Positions 15,993 to 23,950 of a stretch of DNA of 64,000 nt are shown here, piece after piece (position 1 is the first letter of the stretch; every line of letters begins with the position of its first letter). Source of the DNA: an uncultured Williamsia sp. (lineage in GTDB: Bacteria > Actinomycetota > Actinomycetes > Mycobacteriales > Mycobacteriaceae); NCBI RefSeq assembly GCF_947494875.1, contig NZ_CANLWM010000008.1, positions 1 through 64,000 on the forward strand. The letters run 5' to 3'. The position numbers and the translations under genes were made by a program. The notes under the pieces were generated by a model. It searched no databases, had not been told where the DNA came from, and saw only the letters and a list, made by a program, of their open reading frames with translations.

Positions 15993-17159
15993 ATGACACT
16001 GATCGACGCCGCACCCGGCCTGTCCGATGTCTCCGTCGCCGAGACCACCATCGGGGACGTCCGCGGCGACGAGGGCTTTTACCACTACAACCGGTACCCG
16101 GCGACGGACCTCGCGCGGTCGTCGACGTTCGAGCGGGTGTGGTTCCTGTTCGTCCACGGCCACCTGCCGGAGGCTGCGGAACTCGACGCCTTCACCGCCC
16201 GCGTCCGGGCCGAACGGGTGGTCCCGCAGGATCTCCTGTCGCTGGCGCGGACGATCGGTGCGACACCCGGGACCCACCGGGCACTCGTCGACCTGCGCAC
16301 CGTCCTGTCTGCAGCGGCCCAGTACACGGGGATGCGACCGCTGTGGGACTCCGACGCCGACACCCGCCGCGAGGACGGTGTCCGTCTCTGCGCGATGGTC
16401 CCCACGTTGCTCGGGGCGGTGCATCGAGCCGCACACGGCCTCGAGCCCGTCACCCCTCGCGACGACCTCGACACCGCCGGTCACTGGCTGCATGCGGTGA
16501 CCGGTGAGGTGGCAGGGCCCGACGAGACGCGCGCGATCGAGCAGTATCTCATCGCCACCGTCGAACACGGCTTCAACGCCTCGACGTTCACCGCCCGCGT
16601 GATCGCGTCCACGGGCGCGGATCTGCCGTCGGCGATCTGCGGCGCCATCGGAGCGTTCTCCGGTCCCCTGCACGGCGGCGCACCCGACCGGGCACTCGAC
16701 GCCCTCGACGCCATCGTGACCCGCGGCGGGCCGGCGATGACGGTCGCCGACGCCGGTGACGTCGCCCGCCGCTGGGCGCAGGACGAGCTCGCCGCGGGGC
16801 GGCGCCTCATGGGCTTCGGGCACGCCGTCTACCGCACGCGCGATCCTCGGTCCGACCTCCTCCGGGAGGTCGCGACCCGCCTCGGTGGCCGGACGGCCGC
16901 GGTGGCCGTCGAGGTCGAACGCGCCGTCGTCGACGTCCTCGCTCAGGCGCGTCCCGATCGCCCGCGGTACGCCAACGTCGAGTTCTACGCGGGCGTCGTC
17001 ATGGACCGCTGCGGACTGCCCCGCGACATGTTCACCCCCACCTTCGCGGTAAGCCGTGTCGTCGGGTGGACGGCCAACGTCCTCGAGCAGGCCCTCGACC
17101 GCCACATCATCCGGCCACGCGCCACGTACGTCGGCCCACCGGTGGACCAGCCGGTCTGA
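15993..17159 (+). CDS. Citrate/2-methylcitrate synthase
   Basis: A 388-residue synthase with all hallmark motifs: DEGFYHYNRYPATDLA at the N-terminus, GPLHGGAPDRAL (His), MGFGHAVYRTRDPRSDLL (His and CoA/oxaloacetate-binding Arg), NVEFYAGVVMDRCGLP (acidic catalytic residue, here Glu) and FAVSRVVGWTANVLEQ. It condenses acetyl-CoA or propionyl-CoA with oxaloacetate. Sequence alone does not separate citrate from methylcitrate synthase; no prpB/prpD neighbour supports the latter. ATG 15993 is preceded by GGGAAG. It is probably controlled with its divergent HTH-bearing partner. Confidence 0.88.
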   Translation: MTLIDAAPGLSDVSVAETTIGDVRGDEGFYHYNRYPATDLARSSTFERVWFLFVHGHLPEAAELDAFTARVRAERVVPQDLLSLARTIGATPGTHRALVDLRTVLSAAAQYTGMRPLWDSDADTRREDGVRLCAMVPTLLGAVHRAAHGLEPVTPRDDLDTAGHWLHAVTGEVAGPDETRAIEQYLIATVEHGFNASTFTARVIASTGADLPSAICGAIGAFSGPLHGGAPDRALDALDAIVTRGGPAMTVADAGDVARRWAQDELAAGRRLMGFGHAVYRTRDPRSDLLREVATRLGGRTAAVAVEVERAVVDVLAQARPDRPRYANVEFYAGVVMDRCGLPRDMFTPTFAVSRVVGWTANVLEQALDRHIIRPRATYVGPPVDQPV

Positions 17160-17248
17160 CGGTTTCGTCCGGATCGCGGGAGATCCGATCCTGCCGGATG
17201 CGGCAAACCCGGTGGGCGGGGCGTCCGCGGCCTGCCATCGTCGTCGAC

Positions 17249-17800
17249 ATGCAGGAGGTACCGCCCCATGACCATCCCGACGACGCTCCGTCGGCTCGCA
17301 GGTACGGCGAGCCCGGCGACGCGGACCTGACAGCGAGTCGCGCGCGGGCGCATCGCCTGCGTCGGGCATGGCGCCGCTCGCTCGATCCGGGACAGCAGTC
17401 GGCGCTGCTCTCGTGGACGTCGTTCACGGTCACGTTCGCGTTCGTGCGCGCACTGACCCACTGGATCAAGGCCGGGCACGGTCCCGCGGGCGGCGGGATG
17501 AGCCTCAACGGGAAGCACTTCCACCACTACAACATCGGGATCGCCATGCTCGGCGGCGTCGGCGCGATCGCCGTCCGCGGCGCCGAGCACCACCGTCGCC
17601 ACCCGCTCACCGCGATCAGCTACGGGGTGGGGACGGCGCTCATCGTCGACGAGCTCGCGCTTCTCCTCGACCTCGAGGACGTCTACTGGTCCAGCCAGGG
17701 CCGGGAGAGCGTCGACGCCGCGGTGACGATCATCGGCGCCGGCGGCGTGGCGATCGCGGGCACCGCGTTCTGGCCGGAGGCGCGGCGGGCCCTGCGCTGA
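17249..17800 (+). CDS. Integral membrane protein of unknown function
   Basis: A 183-residue protein. A basic N-terminal 60 residues precedes about four hydrophobic segments: SWTSFTVTFAFVRALTHWI, YNIGIAMLGGVGAIAVRG, ISYGVGTALIVDELALLLDL and VDAAVTIIGAGGVAIAGTAF. A His-rich motif KHFHHYNIG lies before TM2. The family is common in mycolate bacteria, but I know no function. ATG 17249 is the only sensible in-frame start and has a weak -10-like CATCGT 7 nt upstream. AGGAGGT inside its first codons would serve ATG 17268 in another frame. In the gap before it (17160-17248), an inverted repeat CGGATC/GATCCG lies at 17170-17187. Confidence 0.7.
   Translation: MQEVPPHDHPDDAPSARRYGEPGDADLTASRARAHRLRRAWRRSLDPGQQSALLSWTSFTVTFAFVRALTHWIKAGHGPAGGGMSLNGKHFHHYNIGIAMLGGVGAIAVRGAEHHRRHPLTAISYGVGTALIVDELALLLDLEDVYWSSQGRESVDAAVTIIGAGGVAIAGTAFWPEARRALR
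17268..17330 (+). other. Possible 20-codon ORF nested in the membrane-protein gene
   Basis: ATG 17268 sits 8 nt after a near-perfect Shine-Dalgarno AGGAGGT and encodes MTIPTTLRRLAGTASPATRT before a TGA. It is out of frame with the membrane-protein gene. It may be a regulatory decoy, the true N-terminus followed by a frameshift, or coincidence. Confidence 0.25.
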
Positions 17801-17857
17801 CCTCGACCCCGGACGGCCGTGACACCCTGAGTAGCCAGGACCCGACACGAGCGTGAG

Positions 17858-18364
17858 GTGAGGGTGGACGCGCCCCGTACGACCGACCGCGACCGCGACG
17901 ACGACGGGCGCGCCCACAACGCCCGGCCACGCGACCGCCTGGGCCGCCCCCTGGCGCGCGGCTCCGTCGGGGTGACGCCACCCGGCCCCGGCGACGACGT
18001 CGTCCTCACGCCCGCGGAGTCGCTCGCCCTCGCGCAGCAACTGCTCGACACCGGCTGGCCGTTCCGCGCCCACGAGATCCTCGAGGCGACGTGGAAGCGG
18101 ACGGACGGCGCCGAGCGCGCGGTGTGGAAGGGACTCGCCCAGCTCGCGGTCGGCGTCACCCACGCCGAACGGGGCAACCCGGCCGGCGCCCGACGACTGA
18201 TCGAGCGCGGCCGCGACGCCATCTCCGACGGGGCGGGTGCCGCACCCGACGGCATCGACGTCCCGGGTCTGCGCACCTGGGCCGACGAGTGCCTGGACGC
18301 ACTCCGCGACGCGCACGGCCCGCTCGCCCTGAGGACGCCGACCCTGGGCAGGATGGACCCGTGA
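17858..18364 (+). CDS. DUF309-family protein
   Basis: A 168-residue protein. After an acidic/basic, probably disordered N-terminus (1-45) comes a helical DUF309 domain with LLDTGWPFRAHEILEATWKR, the H-E-x-L-E-x-x-W motif of the family, then GLAQLAVGVTHAERGNPAGA. DUF309 proteins are small helical proteins of unknown function, sometimes grouped with phosphate- or metal-binding proteins. GTG 17858 or 17864 could be the start; GAGGTGAGG favours neither clearly. Its stop overlaps a 12-codon ORF (18361-18399) that in turn overlaps the glycosylase start. Confidence 0.75.
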   Translation: MRVDAPRTTDRDRDDDGRAHNARPRDRLGRPLARGSVGVTPPGPGDDVVLTPAESLALAQQLLDTGWPFRAHEILEATWKRTDGAERAVWKGLAQLAVGVTHAERGNPAGARRLIERGRDAISDGAGAAPDGIDVPGLRTWADECLDALRDAHGPLALRTPTLGRMDP

Positions 18365-18395
18365 CCGAGCTGCACATCCCGGGGCGTTGGTCGCG

Positions 18396-19130
18396 ATGAC
18401 GCTGCCGATCGACCCCGCCACCGCGCCGGACATCGCCGCCCTCGACGCCGCAGTGGTCGACTGCCGCGCCTGCCCGCGTCTCGTCGAGTGGCGGGAACGC
18501 GTCGCGCGGGAGAAGCGACGCGCCTACGCCGACGAGACCTACTGGGGCAGGCCCGTTCCCGGCCTGGGGCCCGCCGACGCCCGGCTCATCATCGTGGGCC
18601 TCGCCCCGGCCGCACACGGCGCCAACCGGACCGGACGGATGTTCACCGGCGACCGCAGCGGCGACGTCCTGTTCGCGGCACTGCACGCCGTCGGCGTCGC
18701 GAGCCGGCCGACAGCCGTCAGCGCCGACGACGGACTCACGCTGCGCGGCGTCCGCATCACCGCACCGGTGCACTGCGCCCCGCCCGACAACAAGCCGACG
18801 ACCGACGAGCGGGACACGTGCAGTCGGTGGCTCGACCGCGAGCTCACCCTGCTCGCACCGACCACCCGCGCCGTGCTGACTCTGGGCGGATTCGGGTGGC
18901 AGGCCGCCCTCACCGCGCTGCGTGGCCACGGGTACGCCGTCCCGGTACCCCGCCCGAAGTTCGGTCATGGCGCGCACGTCGACCTCGTCGCAGCTCCCGG
19001 GTACGACGTCCCGCCGATCCGCCTCTTCGGCTGCTACCACGTCAGTCAGCAGAACACCTTCACCGGGCGCCTGACCCCGGCGATGCTCGAGGAGGTCCTC
19101 TCGACGGCTGTTGAGTTCACGGGGTTGTGA
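18396..19130 (+). CDS. udgB: Family 5 uracil-DNA glycosylase (UdgB-like)
   Basis: A 244-residue enzyme with an Fe-S cluster region starting Cys23-x2-Cys26 and further cysteines at APVHCAPP and RDTCSRWL. The active-site motif is GLAPAAHGANRTGRMFTGD (A-H in place of the Asn/Asp water activator of other families) and the C-terminal motif is CYHVSQQNTFTGRLT. UdgB removes uracil, hypoxanthine and other deaminated bases from DNA, which matters in high-GC genomes prone to cytosine deamination. ATG 18396 overlaps the stop of a 12-codon ORF that begins at the end of the DUF309 gene, so expression may be coupled. Confidence 0.88.
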   Translation: MTLPIDPATAPDIAALDAAVVDCRACPRLVEWRERVAREKRRAYADETYWGRPVPGLGPADARLIIVGLAPAAHGANRTGRMFTGDRSGDVLFAALHAVGVASRPTAVSADDGLTLRGVRITAPVHCAPPDNKPTTDERDTCSRWLDRELTLLAPTTRAVLTLGGFGWQAALTALRGHGYAVPVPRPKFGHGAHVDLVAAPGYDVPPIRLFGCYHVSQQNTFTGRLTPAMLEEVLSTAVEFTGL

Positions 19131-19164
19131 GCAGTCGTCGTCGTACATCGGTGAGAATGTGGCG

Positions 19165-19203
19165 ATGACCTCCGTGCGACATCTCCCGTTGCGACGCGCA
19201 TGA
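19165..19203 (+). other. Possible 12-codon leader ORF before the MarR gene
   Basis: ATG 19165 encodes MTSVRHLPLRRA and stops at 19201-19203, overlapping ATG 19200 of the regulator (ATGA). A -10-like GAGAAT (19153-19158) lies 6 nt before it, so the mRNA could begin at this codon. Confidence 0.3.
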
Positions 19204-19700
19204 CCGACGGCCCCGGGTTCGACCCGATCGCCCGTGCACGCGAGAACTGGGTCGCGGCCGGGTGGGGCGACGTCGTCCCGGGGATGGTCGCCGTCACGTC
19301 GGTCATGCGTGCGCACCAGATCCTGCTCGCCCGGGTCGAATCCGCACTGCGCCCCTTCGATCTCAGTTTCTCCCGATTCGAGTTGCTTCGCCTGCTCGCC
19401 TTCAGCCGGACAGGCGCACTGCCGATCACGAAAGCCAGTGTGCGACTCCAGGTCCACGTCACCAGCGTGACCCACGCGATCCGTCGACTCGAGTCCGTCG
19501 GGCTGGTCCACCGGACACCGCACCCCACCGACGGTCGCACCACACTCGTCGCCATCACCGACATCGGCCGGTCGACGGTGGAGGAGGCGACCACCGTCCT
19601 CAACCGAGACGTGTTCGCCGACATCGGCATCTCGCCCGACGACGCCACGCATCTCGCCGAGATCATCGAGTCACTGCGCCGCAGCGCCGGCGACTTCTGA
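19200..19700 (+). CDS. MarR family transcriptional regulator
   Basis: A 166-residue protein with a MarR winged helix: LRPFDLSFSRFELLRLLAFS, LPITKASVRLQVHVTSVTHA (recognition helix), RRLESVGLVHRTPHPTDGRT (wing) and LVAITDIGRSTVEEAT. It is likely a dimeric repressor of an unknown target. No clear palindrome is seen at its own promoter. The last residues lie 25 bp before the convergent VOC gene. Confidence 0.85.
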   Translation: MTDGPGFDPIARARENWVAAGWGDVVPGMVAVTSVMRAHQILLARVESALRPFDLSFSRFELLRLLAFSRTGALPITKASVRLQVHVTSVTHAIRRLESVGLVHRTPHPTDGRTTLVAITDIGRSTVEEATTVLNRDVFADIGISPDDATHLAEIIESLRRSAGDF

Positions 19701-19724
19701 CCCCACGACGACGTGGCGTGCGCG

Positions 19725-20093
19725 TCACGCGCGGTCGTGCAGGGTGACGTGATAGCCGTCCGGGTCGGCGAAGGTGAACGTACGCCCGAACGGTCCGTCG
19801 AACGGGTCGACGACGATCGTCGCGCCGTCGGCGACCAGCGAGTCGTGGATGTCCTGCACATCGGTCGCGTGCAGCCACAGTGCCATCCCGACACCCGGCT
19901 GCGCGGCGGCGTCGAGGTCGGTCCCCGGCGCGATGTCGCGCAGGGCGAACGCGATCGGCGTCGTGTCGAAGACGACGGCGTGGGGCGGCCCTGCCGGCGA
20001 CCGCACGACGCCGAGGTGCCGCTCGTAGAACGCCTGCGACGCAACGAGGTCGCGCACCTGGACGGAGATGAAATCGGGACCGGTCACGGCCAT
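19725..20093 (-). CDS. VOC-superfamily protein (glyoxalase/bleomycin-resistance-like)
   Basis: A 122-residue single VOC module with two beta-alpha-beta-beta-beta halves: FISVQVRDLVASQAFYERHL, then GMALWLHATDVQDIHDSLVADGA ending GRTFTFADPDGYHVTLHD. The Glu/His metal ligands of glyoxalase are only partly evident, so a binding protein or dioxygenase-like enzyme are alternatives. ATG 20091-20093 follows AAGGAG at 8 nt. It is divergent from a MarR regulator over two operators and is the likely target of that regulator. Confidence 0.82.
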   Translation of the reverse strand: MAVTGPDFISVQVRDLVASQAFYERHLGVVRSPAGPPHAVVFDTTPIAFALRDIAPGTDLDAAAQPGVGMALWLHATDVQDIHDSLVADGATIVVDPFDGPFGRTFTFADPDGYHVTLHDRA

Positions 20094-20110
20094 CGCTGAG
20101 CTCCTTCGTT

Positions 20111-20132
20111 GGATGTCAGTTTTCTGACATCC
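20111..20132. promoter_or_regulatory. MarR operator 1
   Basis: Perfect 9-bp arms GGATGTCAG and CTGACATCC around TTTT, in the VOC/MarR intergenic region. It shares the ATGTCAG/CTGACAT core with a second site 28 bp away. Confidence 0.75.
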
Positions 20133-20140
20133 AGAACCGT

Positions 20141-20158
20141 ATGTCAGGATACTGACAT
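20141..20158. promoter_or_regulatory. MarR operator 2
   Basis: Perfect 7-bp arms ATGTCAG and CTGACAT around GATA. It overlaps the start codon of the MarR gene (ATG 20157), so binding would block its transcription start. Centre-to-centre distance to operator 1 is 28 bp. Confidence 0.75.
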
Positions 20159-20639
20159 GAGTCAAGGCGAGGAGCAGATCGATCTGTCGGTGTCGGTGGG
20201 CTACCTGCTCAAGGAGGCGTCCGCCGCGCTGCGGACGGCGATGGAGGACGTCCTGCGCCCCCTCGGGATGACCATCACCCAGTACTCGTGCATGGAACTG
20301 CTCGCCCAGCGACCGGGCCTGTCGAACTCCGAGCTGGCGCGGGGGGCGTTCGTCACCCGCCAGTCCATGAACGTGCTGTTGCAGGCCCTCGACCGCGACG
20401 GCCTCGTCACGCGCGCCGATGCGCCCGCCTCGGGCAGGGCCCTCCCCACACGTCTCACGCCCGCCGGTCGTCGCCGACTCGACAAGGCCAGCGCAGCAGT
20501 GCGATCGGTCGAGGTGCGCATGCTCGGCGACCTCACCGACACCGACCGCGCGCAGGTGGGACGACTGCTACGGACCATGGTCCGGTCGCTCTCCGCAGAT
20601 CGGACACCCGGCGAGGACGGCGACCGCACCCCGTCCTGA
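20157..20639 (+). CDS. MarR family transcriptional regulator controlling the divergent VOC gene
   Basis: A 160-residue MarR protein: VGYLLKEASAALRTAMEDVL, TITQYSCMELLAQRPGLSNS, RGAFVTRQSMNVLLQALDRD (recognition helix) and a wing with LVTRADAPASGRALPTRLTP. ATG 20157 is used because the upstream extension to 20109 would run through the operators. Two perfect operators in the 63-bp gap to the VOC gene indicate autoregulation and control of that gene. Confidence 0.88.
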   Translation: MSQGEEQIDLSVSVGYLLKEASAALRTAMEDVLRPLGMTITQYSCMELLAQRPGLSNSELARGAFVTRQSMNVLLQALDRDGLVTRADAPASGRALPTRLTPAGRRRLDKASAAVRSVEVRMLGDLTDTDRAQVGRLLRTMVRSLSADRTPGEDGDRTPS

Positions 20640-20660
20640 GGGGCTACTGTCCGAGAGTTC

Positions 20661-20757
20661 GGACGACGTCGTGGAAGCCGGTGGGAACCCGGCGCGGTCG
20701 CGCCACTGTGTCCGGCGCCGTCACGGCGTCGGGAGTCAGACCTGCGGCGTCGTCGTC
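20661..20757 (+). ncRNA. Cobalamin riboswitch
   Basis: The region carries the B12-riboswitch landmarks in order: GGAAGCCGGTGGGAACCCGG (20673-20692, usually GGAAnCCGGTGnAAnCCGG), GCCACTGTG (20702-20710), and GGGAGTCAGACCTGC (20731-20745, like GCCAGGAGACC). The ends (GACGACG near 20662, CGTCGTC near 20749) can pair as P1. It precedes a cobalt/nickel permease, so adenosylcobalamin would switch off cobalt uptake. The 67 nt to the gene start presumably hold the expression platform. Confidence 0.85.
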
Positions 20758-20824
20758 ACCTCGACGGGGACGCGATGCTCCCAGAAGCGAGACGCTCGTG
20801 CCGGTGCCCACCACGCCGCCCTCC

Positions 20825-21889
20825 ATGACCTCCATCCTGTCCTCCTGGACCCGCCGCGACTGGTGGCAGGCGTCCGGCCTGCTCGGTGTCGTCGCGCTCA
20901 TGCATCTCGTCGGGTTCGGCGTTCTGGTCATCGCCATCGCACCGCACCACTACACGGCCGGCACCGCCGTGTTCGGGGTCGGCCTCGGGTTGACCGCCTA
21001 CGTGTTCGGCATGCGGCACGCGTTCGACGCCGACCACATCGCGGCGATCGACAACACCACCCGAAAGCTGATGGCGGACGGCGAGAAACCGAAATCGGTC
21101 GGCTTCTGGTTCGCGATGGGGCACTCCACCATCGTGTTCGTCCTCGCCGTCCTCGTGGTCGCCGGAGCCCACGCAGCCAACGCACTTCTCGACGGGGACT
21201 CGCCCCTACGACACGGGCTGGGCGTCGCGGGCACCCTCGCCTCGGGCGGGTTCCTCTACGTCATCGGCGCGATCAACATCGTCGCGCTGATCGGCATCTG
21301 GCGTGTCTTCCGGCGCCTGCGCGCCGGTTCGTTCTCGGCGTCCGAACTCGACGAGGCACTTGACGGACGCGGGTTCCTGGCCCGGATCCTGCGGCCGATC
21401 ATGCGGCGCATCACCCACGCCGCGCAGATGTACCCCGTCGGGATCCTGTTCGGCCTCGGCTTCGACACCGCCACCGAGGTCGCGCTGCTCGCCCTGGCCG
21501 GGACCGGCGCCGCAGCAGGCCTCCCCTGGTACGCGATCCTGGTGCTGCCGTTGCTGTTCGCGTCCGGCATGAGCCTCATGGACACCCTCGACGGCCTGTT
21601 CATGAACGTCGCCTACGACTGGGCGTTCGCCCACCCGATCCGCAAGATCTACTACAACCTGACCATCACCGTGCTCTCGATCGCGGTCGCGGTGGTCATC
21701 GGGTCGATCGAGCTGATCTCGGTGCTGCACGACGACCTCGGCCTGGTCGACCCGGTGACCGACTGGATCAGCGGGATCGACCTGAACACCGTGGGCATCG
21801 GTGTGGTCGTCATGTTCGCGGTGGCGTGGGCGTCGGCGGTGGCCTACTGGAAGCTCGCCCGGGTCGAGGAGCGCTACACCGCGAGGTAG
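20825..21889 (+). CDS. NiCoT-family nickel/cobalt permease
   Basis: A 354-residue membrane protein with the NiCoT signature in TM2, RHAFDADHIAAIDNTTRK (H-x4-D-H), and further motifs FAMGHSTIVFVLA and LGFDTATEVALLALAG plus GMSLMDTLDGLFM. It imports Co2+ or Ni2+. The cobalamin riboswitch upstream argues for cobalt. The start is uncertain: ATG 20825 has no visible Shine-Dalgarno, and GTG 20798 or 20804 would add 7-9 residues. It converges with mmsB; only one base separates the two stop codons. Confidence 0.88.
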   Translation: MTSILSSWTRRDWWQASGLLGVVALMHLVGFGVLVIAIAPHHYTAGTAVFGVGLGLTAYVFGMRHAFDADHIAAIDNTTRKLMADGEKPKSVGFWFAMGHSTIVFVLAVLVVAGAHAANALLDGDSPLRHGLGVAGTLASGGFLYVIGAINIVALIGIWRVFRRLRAGSFSASELDEALDGRGFLARILRPIMRRITHAAQMYPVGILFGLGFDTATEVALLALAGTGAAAGLPWYAILVLPLLFASGMSLMDTLDGLFMNVAYDWAFAHPIRKIYYNLTITVLSIAVAVVIGSIELISVLHDDLGLVDPVTDWISGIDLNTVGIGVVVMFAVAWASAVAYWKLARVEERYTAR

Positions 21890-21890
21890 C

Positions 21891-22775
21891 TCAGCGCAGT
21901 GTCTCGATGATCGCGCTGAAGTCGCGACCGCCGTTCTCCCGGGCGAACTCCGCGTAGATCTCGGCGGCGTGGGCACCGATGGGCGCGTGTGCCCCGGTGG
22001 ACTCGACCGCGGCCATCGCGAGACCGAGATCCTTGGCCATCAGAGCGGTCGCGAAACCGGGCCGGAAGTCGTTCGACGAGGGCGAGCCGGGGACGGGCCC
22101 CGGGACAGGGCAGTTCGTGTGCACCGACCAGCAGTTCCCCGTGGCCCCGGTGACGACGTCGAACAGCGACTGCGCCGAAAGTCCGAGCTTCTCGGCGAGC
22201 ACGAACGCCTCACCCACGACGATCTGCTGTGCGGCGAGGATCATGTTGTTGCAGACCTTGGCGGCCTGCCCGCTGCCGGTGTCGCCGCAGTGGATGACCT
22301 TGCCGGCCATGGGGTCCAACACCGGCTGCGCGGCGGCGAACGCCGCGTCGGTGCCGCCGACCATGAACGCCAACGTGCCTGCGGTGGCGCCCTTCACCCC
22401 GCCGGACACCGGCGCGTCGATCTGCAGCATGCCGGCGTCGGTGGCGCGGGCATTGACCGCGCGGGCGTCGTCGACGGAGATGGTGGAGCTGTCGACGAGA
22501 AGGGTGCCGGGCTCGACGACACCGAGGATCTCCTCGTAACAGGCCGACACCAGAGCGCCGTTGGGCAGCATCGTCACGACGACGTCGGCGCCGCGCGCCG
22601 CGTCGACGACCGATGCCTCGACGGTCACGCCGGCCTCCCGCGCACGGGACACCGCGTCGGCCACGGGGTCGTACCCATGGACCGTGTGGCCGGCCGCGAC
22701 GAGGTTGGCCGCCATCGGGCCGCCCATGTTGCCCAGTCCCAGGAACGCGACGGTGACAGCGGGGTTCGGGGTCAT
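21891..22775 (-). CDS. mmsB: 3-hydroxyisobutyrate dehydrogenase
   Basis: A 294-residue enzyme with the Rossmann motif VAFLGLGNMGGPMAANLVAA, substrate motif DAPVSGGVKGATAGTLAFMV, and the catalytic Lys in GSGQAAKVCNNMILA. It oxidises 3-hydroxyisobutyrate to methylmalonate semialdehyde with NAD in valine degradation. Its start overlaps the dehydrogenase stop by ATGA, making an operon mmsA - acyl-CoA dehydrogenase - mmsB. The enoyl-CoA hydratase and the 3-hydroxyisobutyryl-CoA hydrolase of the pathway are not in this window. Confidence 0.92.
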   Translation of the reverse strand: MTPNPAVTVAFLGLGNMGGPMAANLVAAGHTVHGYDPVADAVSRAREAGVTVEASVVDAARGADVVVTMLPNGALVSACYEEILGVVEPGTLLVDSSTISVDDARAVNARATDAGMLQIDAPVSGGVKGATAGTLAFMVGGTDAAFAAAQPVLDPMAGKVIHCGDTGSGQAAKVCNNMILAAQQIVVGEAFVLAEKLGLSAQSLFDVVTGATGNCWSVHTNCPVPGPVPGSPSSNDFRPGFATALMAKDLGLAMAAVESTGAHAPIGAHAAEIYAEFARENGGRDFSAIIETLR

Positions 22776-23950
22776 GGTGTCCCTCCGGTTGCGGCGTCCT
22801 TGGCGATGGCCCGTCCGACGACCATCCGCATGATCTCGTTGGTGCCCTCGAGGATCCGGTGGACCCGCAGGTCGCGAACGATCTTCTCGATACCGTAGTC
22901 GTGCAGGTAGCCGTACCCGCCGTGCAGTTGCAGCGCCCGGTCGGCGATCTCCGAGCAGCGGTCGGTGACGAACAGCTTGGCCATGGCGCAGGCGGTCACC
23001 TTGTCGGGCGCGTCCGCGTCGAGCGCCGAGGCGGCGTGGGTGAGCATCAGCCGCGAGGCCTCGAGATCGGTGGCCATGTCGGCCAGGGTGAACCGGATGG
23101 TCGGCTCGTCGATGAGCTTGCCGCCGAACGCCTCCCGCTCGGCGAGATAACTGCGTGCACGGTCCAGCGCGGAACGGGCGCCCCCGAGCGAGCAGGCCGC
23201 GATGTTGATGCGGCCACCGTTGAGGCCGTTCATCGCGATCCGGAACCCGGTGCCCTCACCCGCATCACCGCCGAGCATGTTCGCCACCGGGACCCGGACG
23301 TCGTCGAAGATCACCGCGGCCGTCGGCTGGGCGTTCCACCCCATCTTCTTCTCCTGCGCACCGAACGACAGACCGGGCGTGCCGTTCTCGACGACGAACG
23401 TCGAGATCCCGCCCGGCCCGTCGCCACCGGTCCGCGCCATCACGACGTACACGTCGGAGACGCCGCCACCGGAGATGAACTGCTTCACTCCGTTCAGGAC
23501 GAACTCGTCGCCCTCGCGGACCGCGCGGGTCCGCAGCGCGGCCGCGTCCGAGCCGGCCGAGGGTTCGGTCAGGCAGTAGCTCGCGACCAGCTCCATCGTC
23601 GCCATCCGCGGGATCCACCGTGCCCGTTGCTCATCGGTCCCGTAGGCGTCCACCATCCAGGTCGCCATGTTGTGGATCGACAGGAACGCCGCGGTGGTCG
23701 GGTCGGCGGCAGCGAGTTCGGTGAAGATGCGCACACCGTCGAGACGGGTCAGGCCGCTGCCGCCGAACTCCTCACGGCAGTAGATCGCCGCCATGCCCAG
23801 CTCCGCGGCCGCACGCAACTCCTCGACCGGGAAGTGCTTGTCCTCGTCCCACCGCGCGGCGTGCGGCGCGATCCGTTTGGCCGCGAACGCCGCTGCGGTG
23901 TCGACGATCACGCGCTCCTCGTCAGAGAGGGGATCGGCGACGGCTGTCAT
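22772..23950 (-). CDS. Acyl-CoA dehydrogenase, isobutyryl-CoA type
   Basis: A 392-residue flavoprotein: YCLTEPSAGSDAAALRT (FAD/substrate region), GVKQFISGGGVSDVYVVMAR, and the C-terminal LRVHRILEGTNEIMRMVVGR with the catalytic Glu in EGTNE. Its position between mmsA and mmsB, with ATGA overlaps on both sides, points to the isobutyryl-CoA dehydrogenase step of valine catabolism (isobutyryl-CoA to methacrylyl-CoA), although short-chain acyl-CoA specificity cannot be proven. The ATG at 23948-23950 is used; the longer reading would run into mmsA. Confidence 0.88.
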   Translation of the reverse strand: MTAVADPLSDEERVIVDTAAAFAAKRIAPHAARWDEDKHFPVEELRAAAELGMAAIYCREEFGGSGLTRLDGVRIFTELAAADPTTAAFLSIHNMATWMVDAYGTDEQRARWIPRMATMELVASYCLTEPSAGSDAAALRTRAVREGDEFVLNGVKQFISGGGVSDVYVVMARTGGDGPGGISTFVVENGTPGLSFGAQEKKMGWNAQPTAAVIFDDVRVPVANMLGGDAGEGTGFRIAMNGLNGGRINIAACSLGGARSALDRARSYLAEREAFGGKLIDEPTIRFTLADMATDLEASRLMLTHAASALDADAPDKVTACAMAKLFVTDRCSEIADRALQLHGGYGYLHDYGIEKIVRDLRVHRILEGTNEIMRMVVGRAIAKDAATGGTP

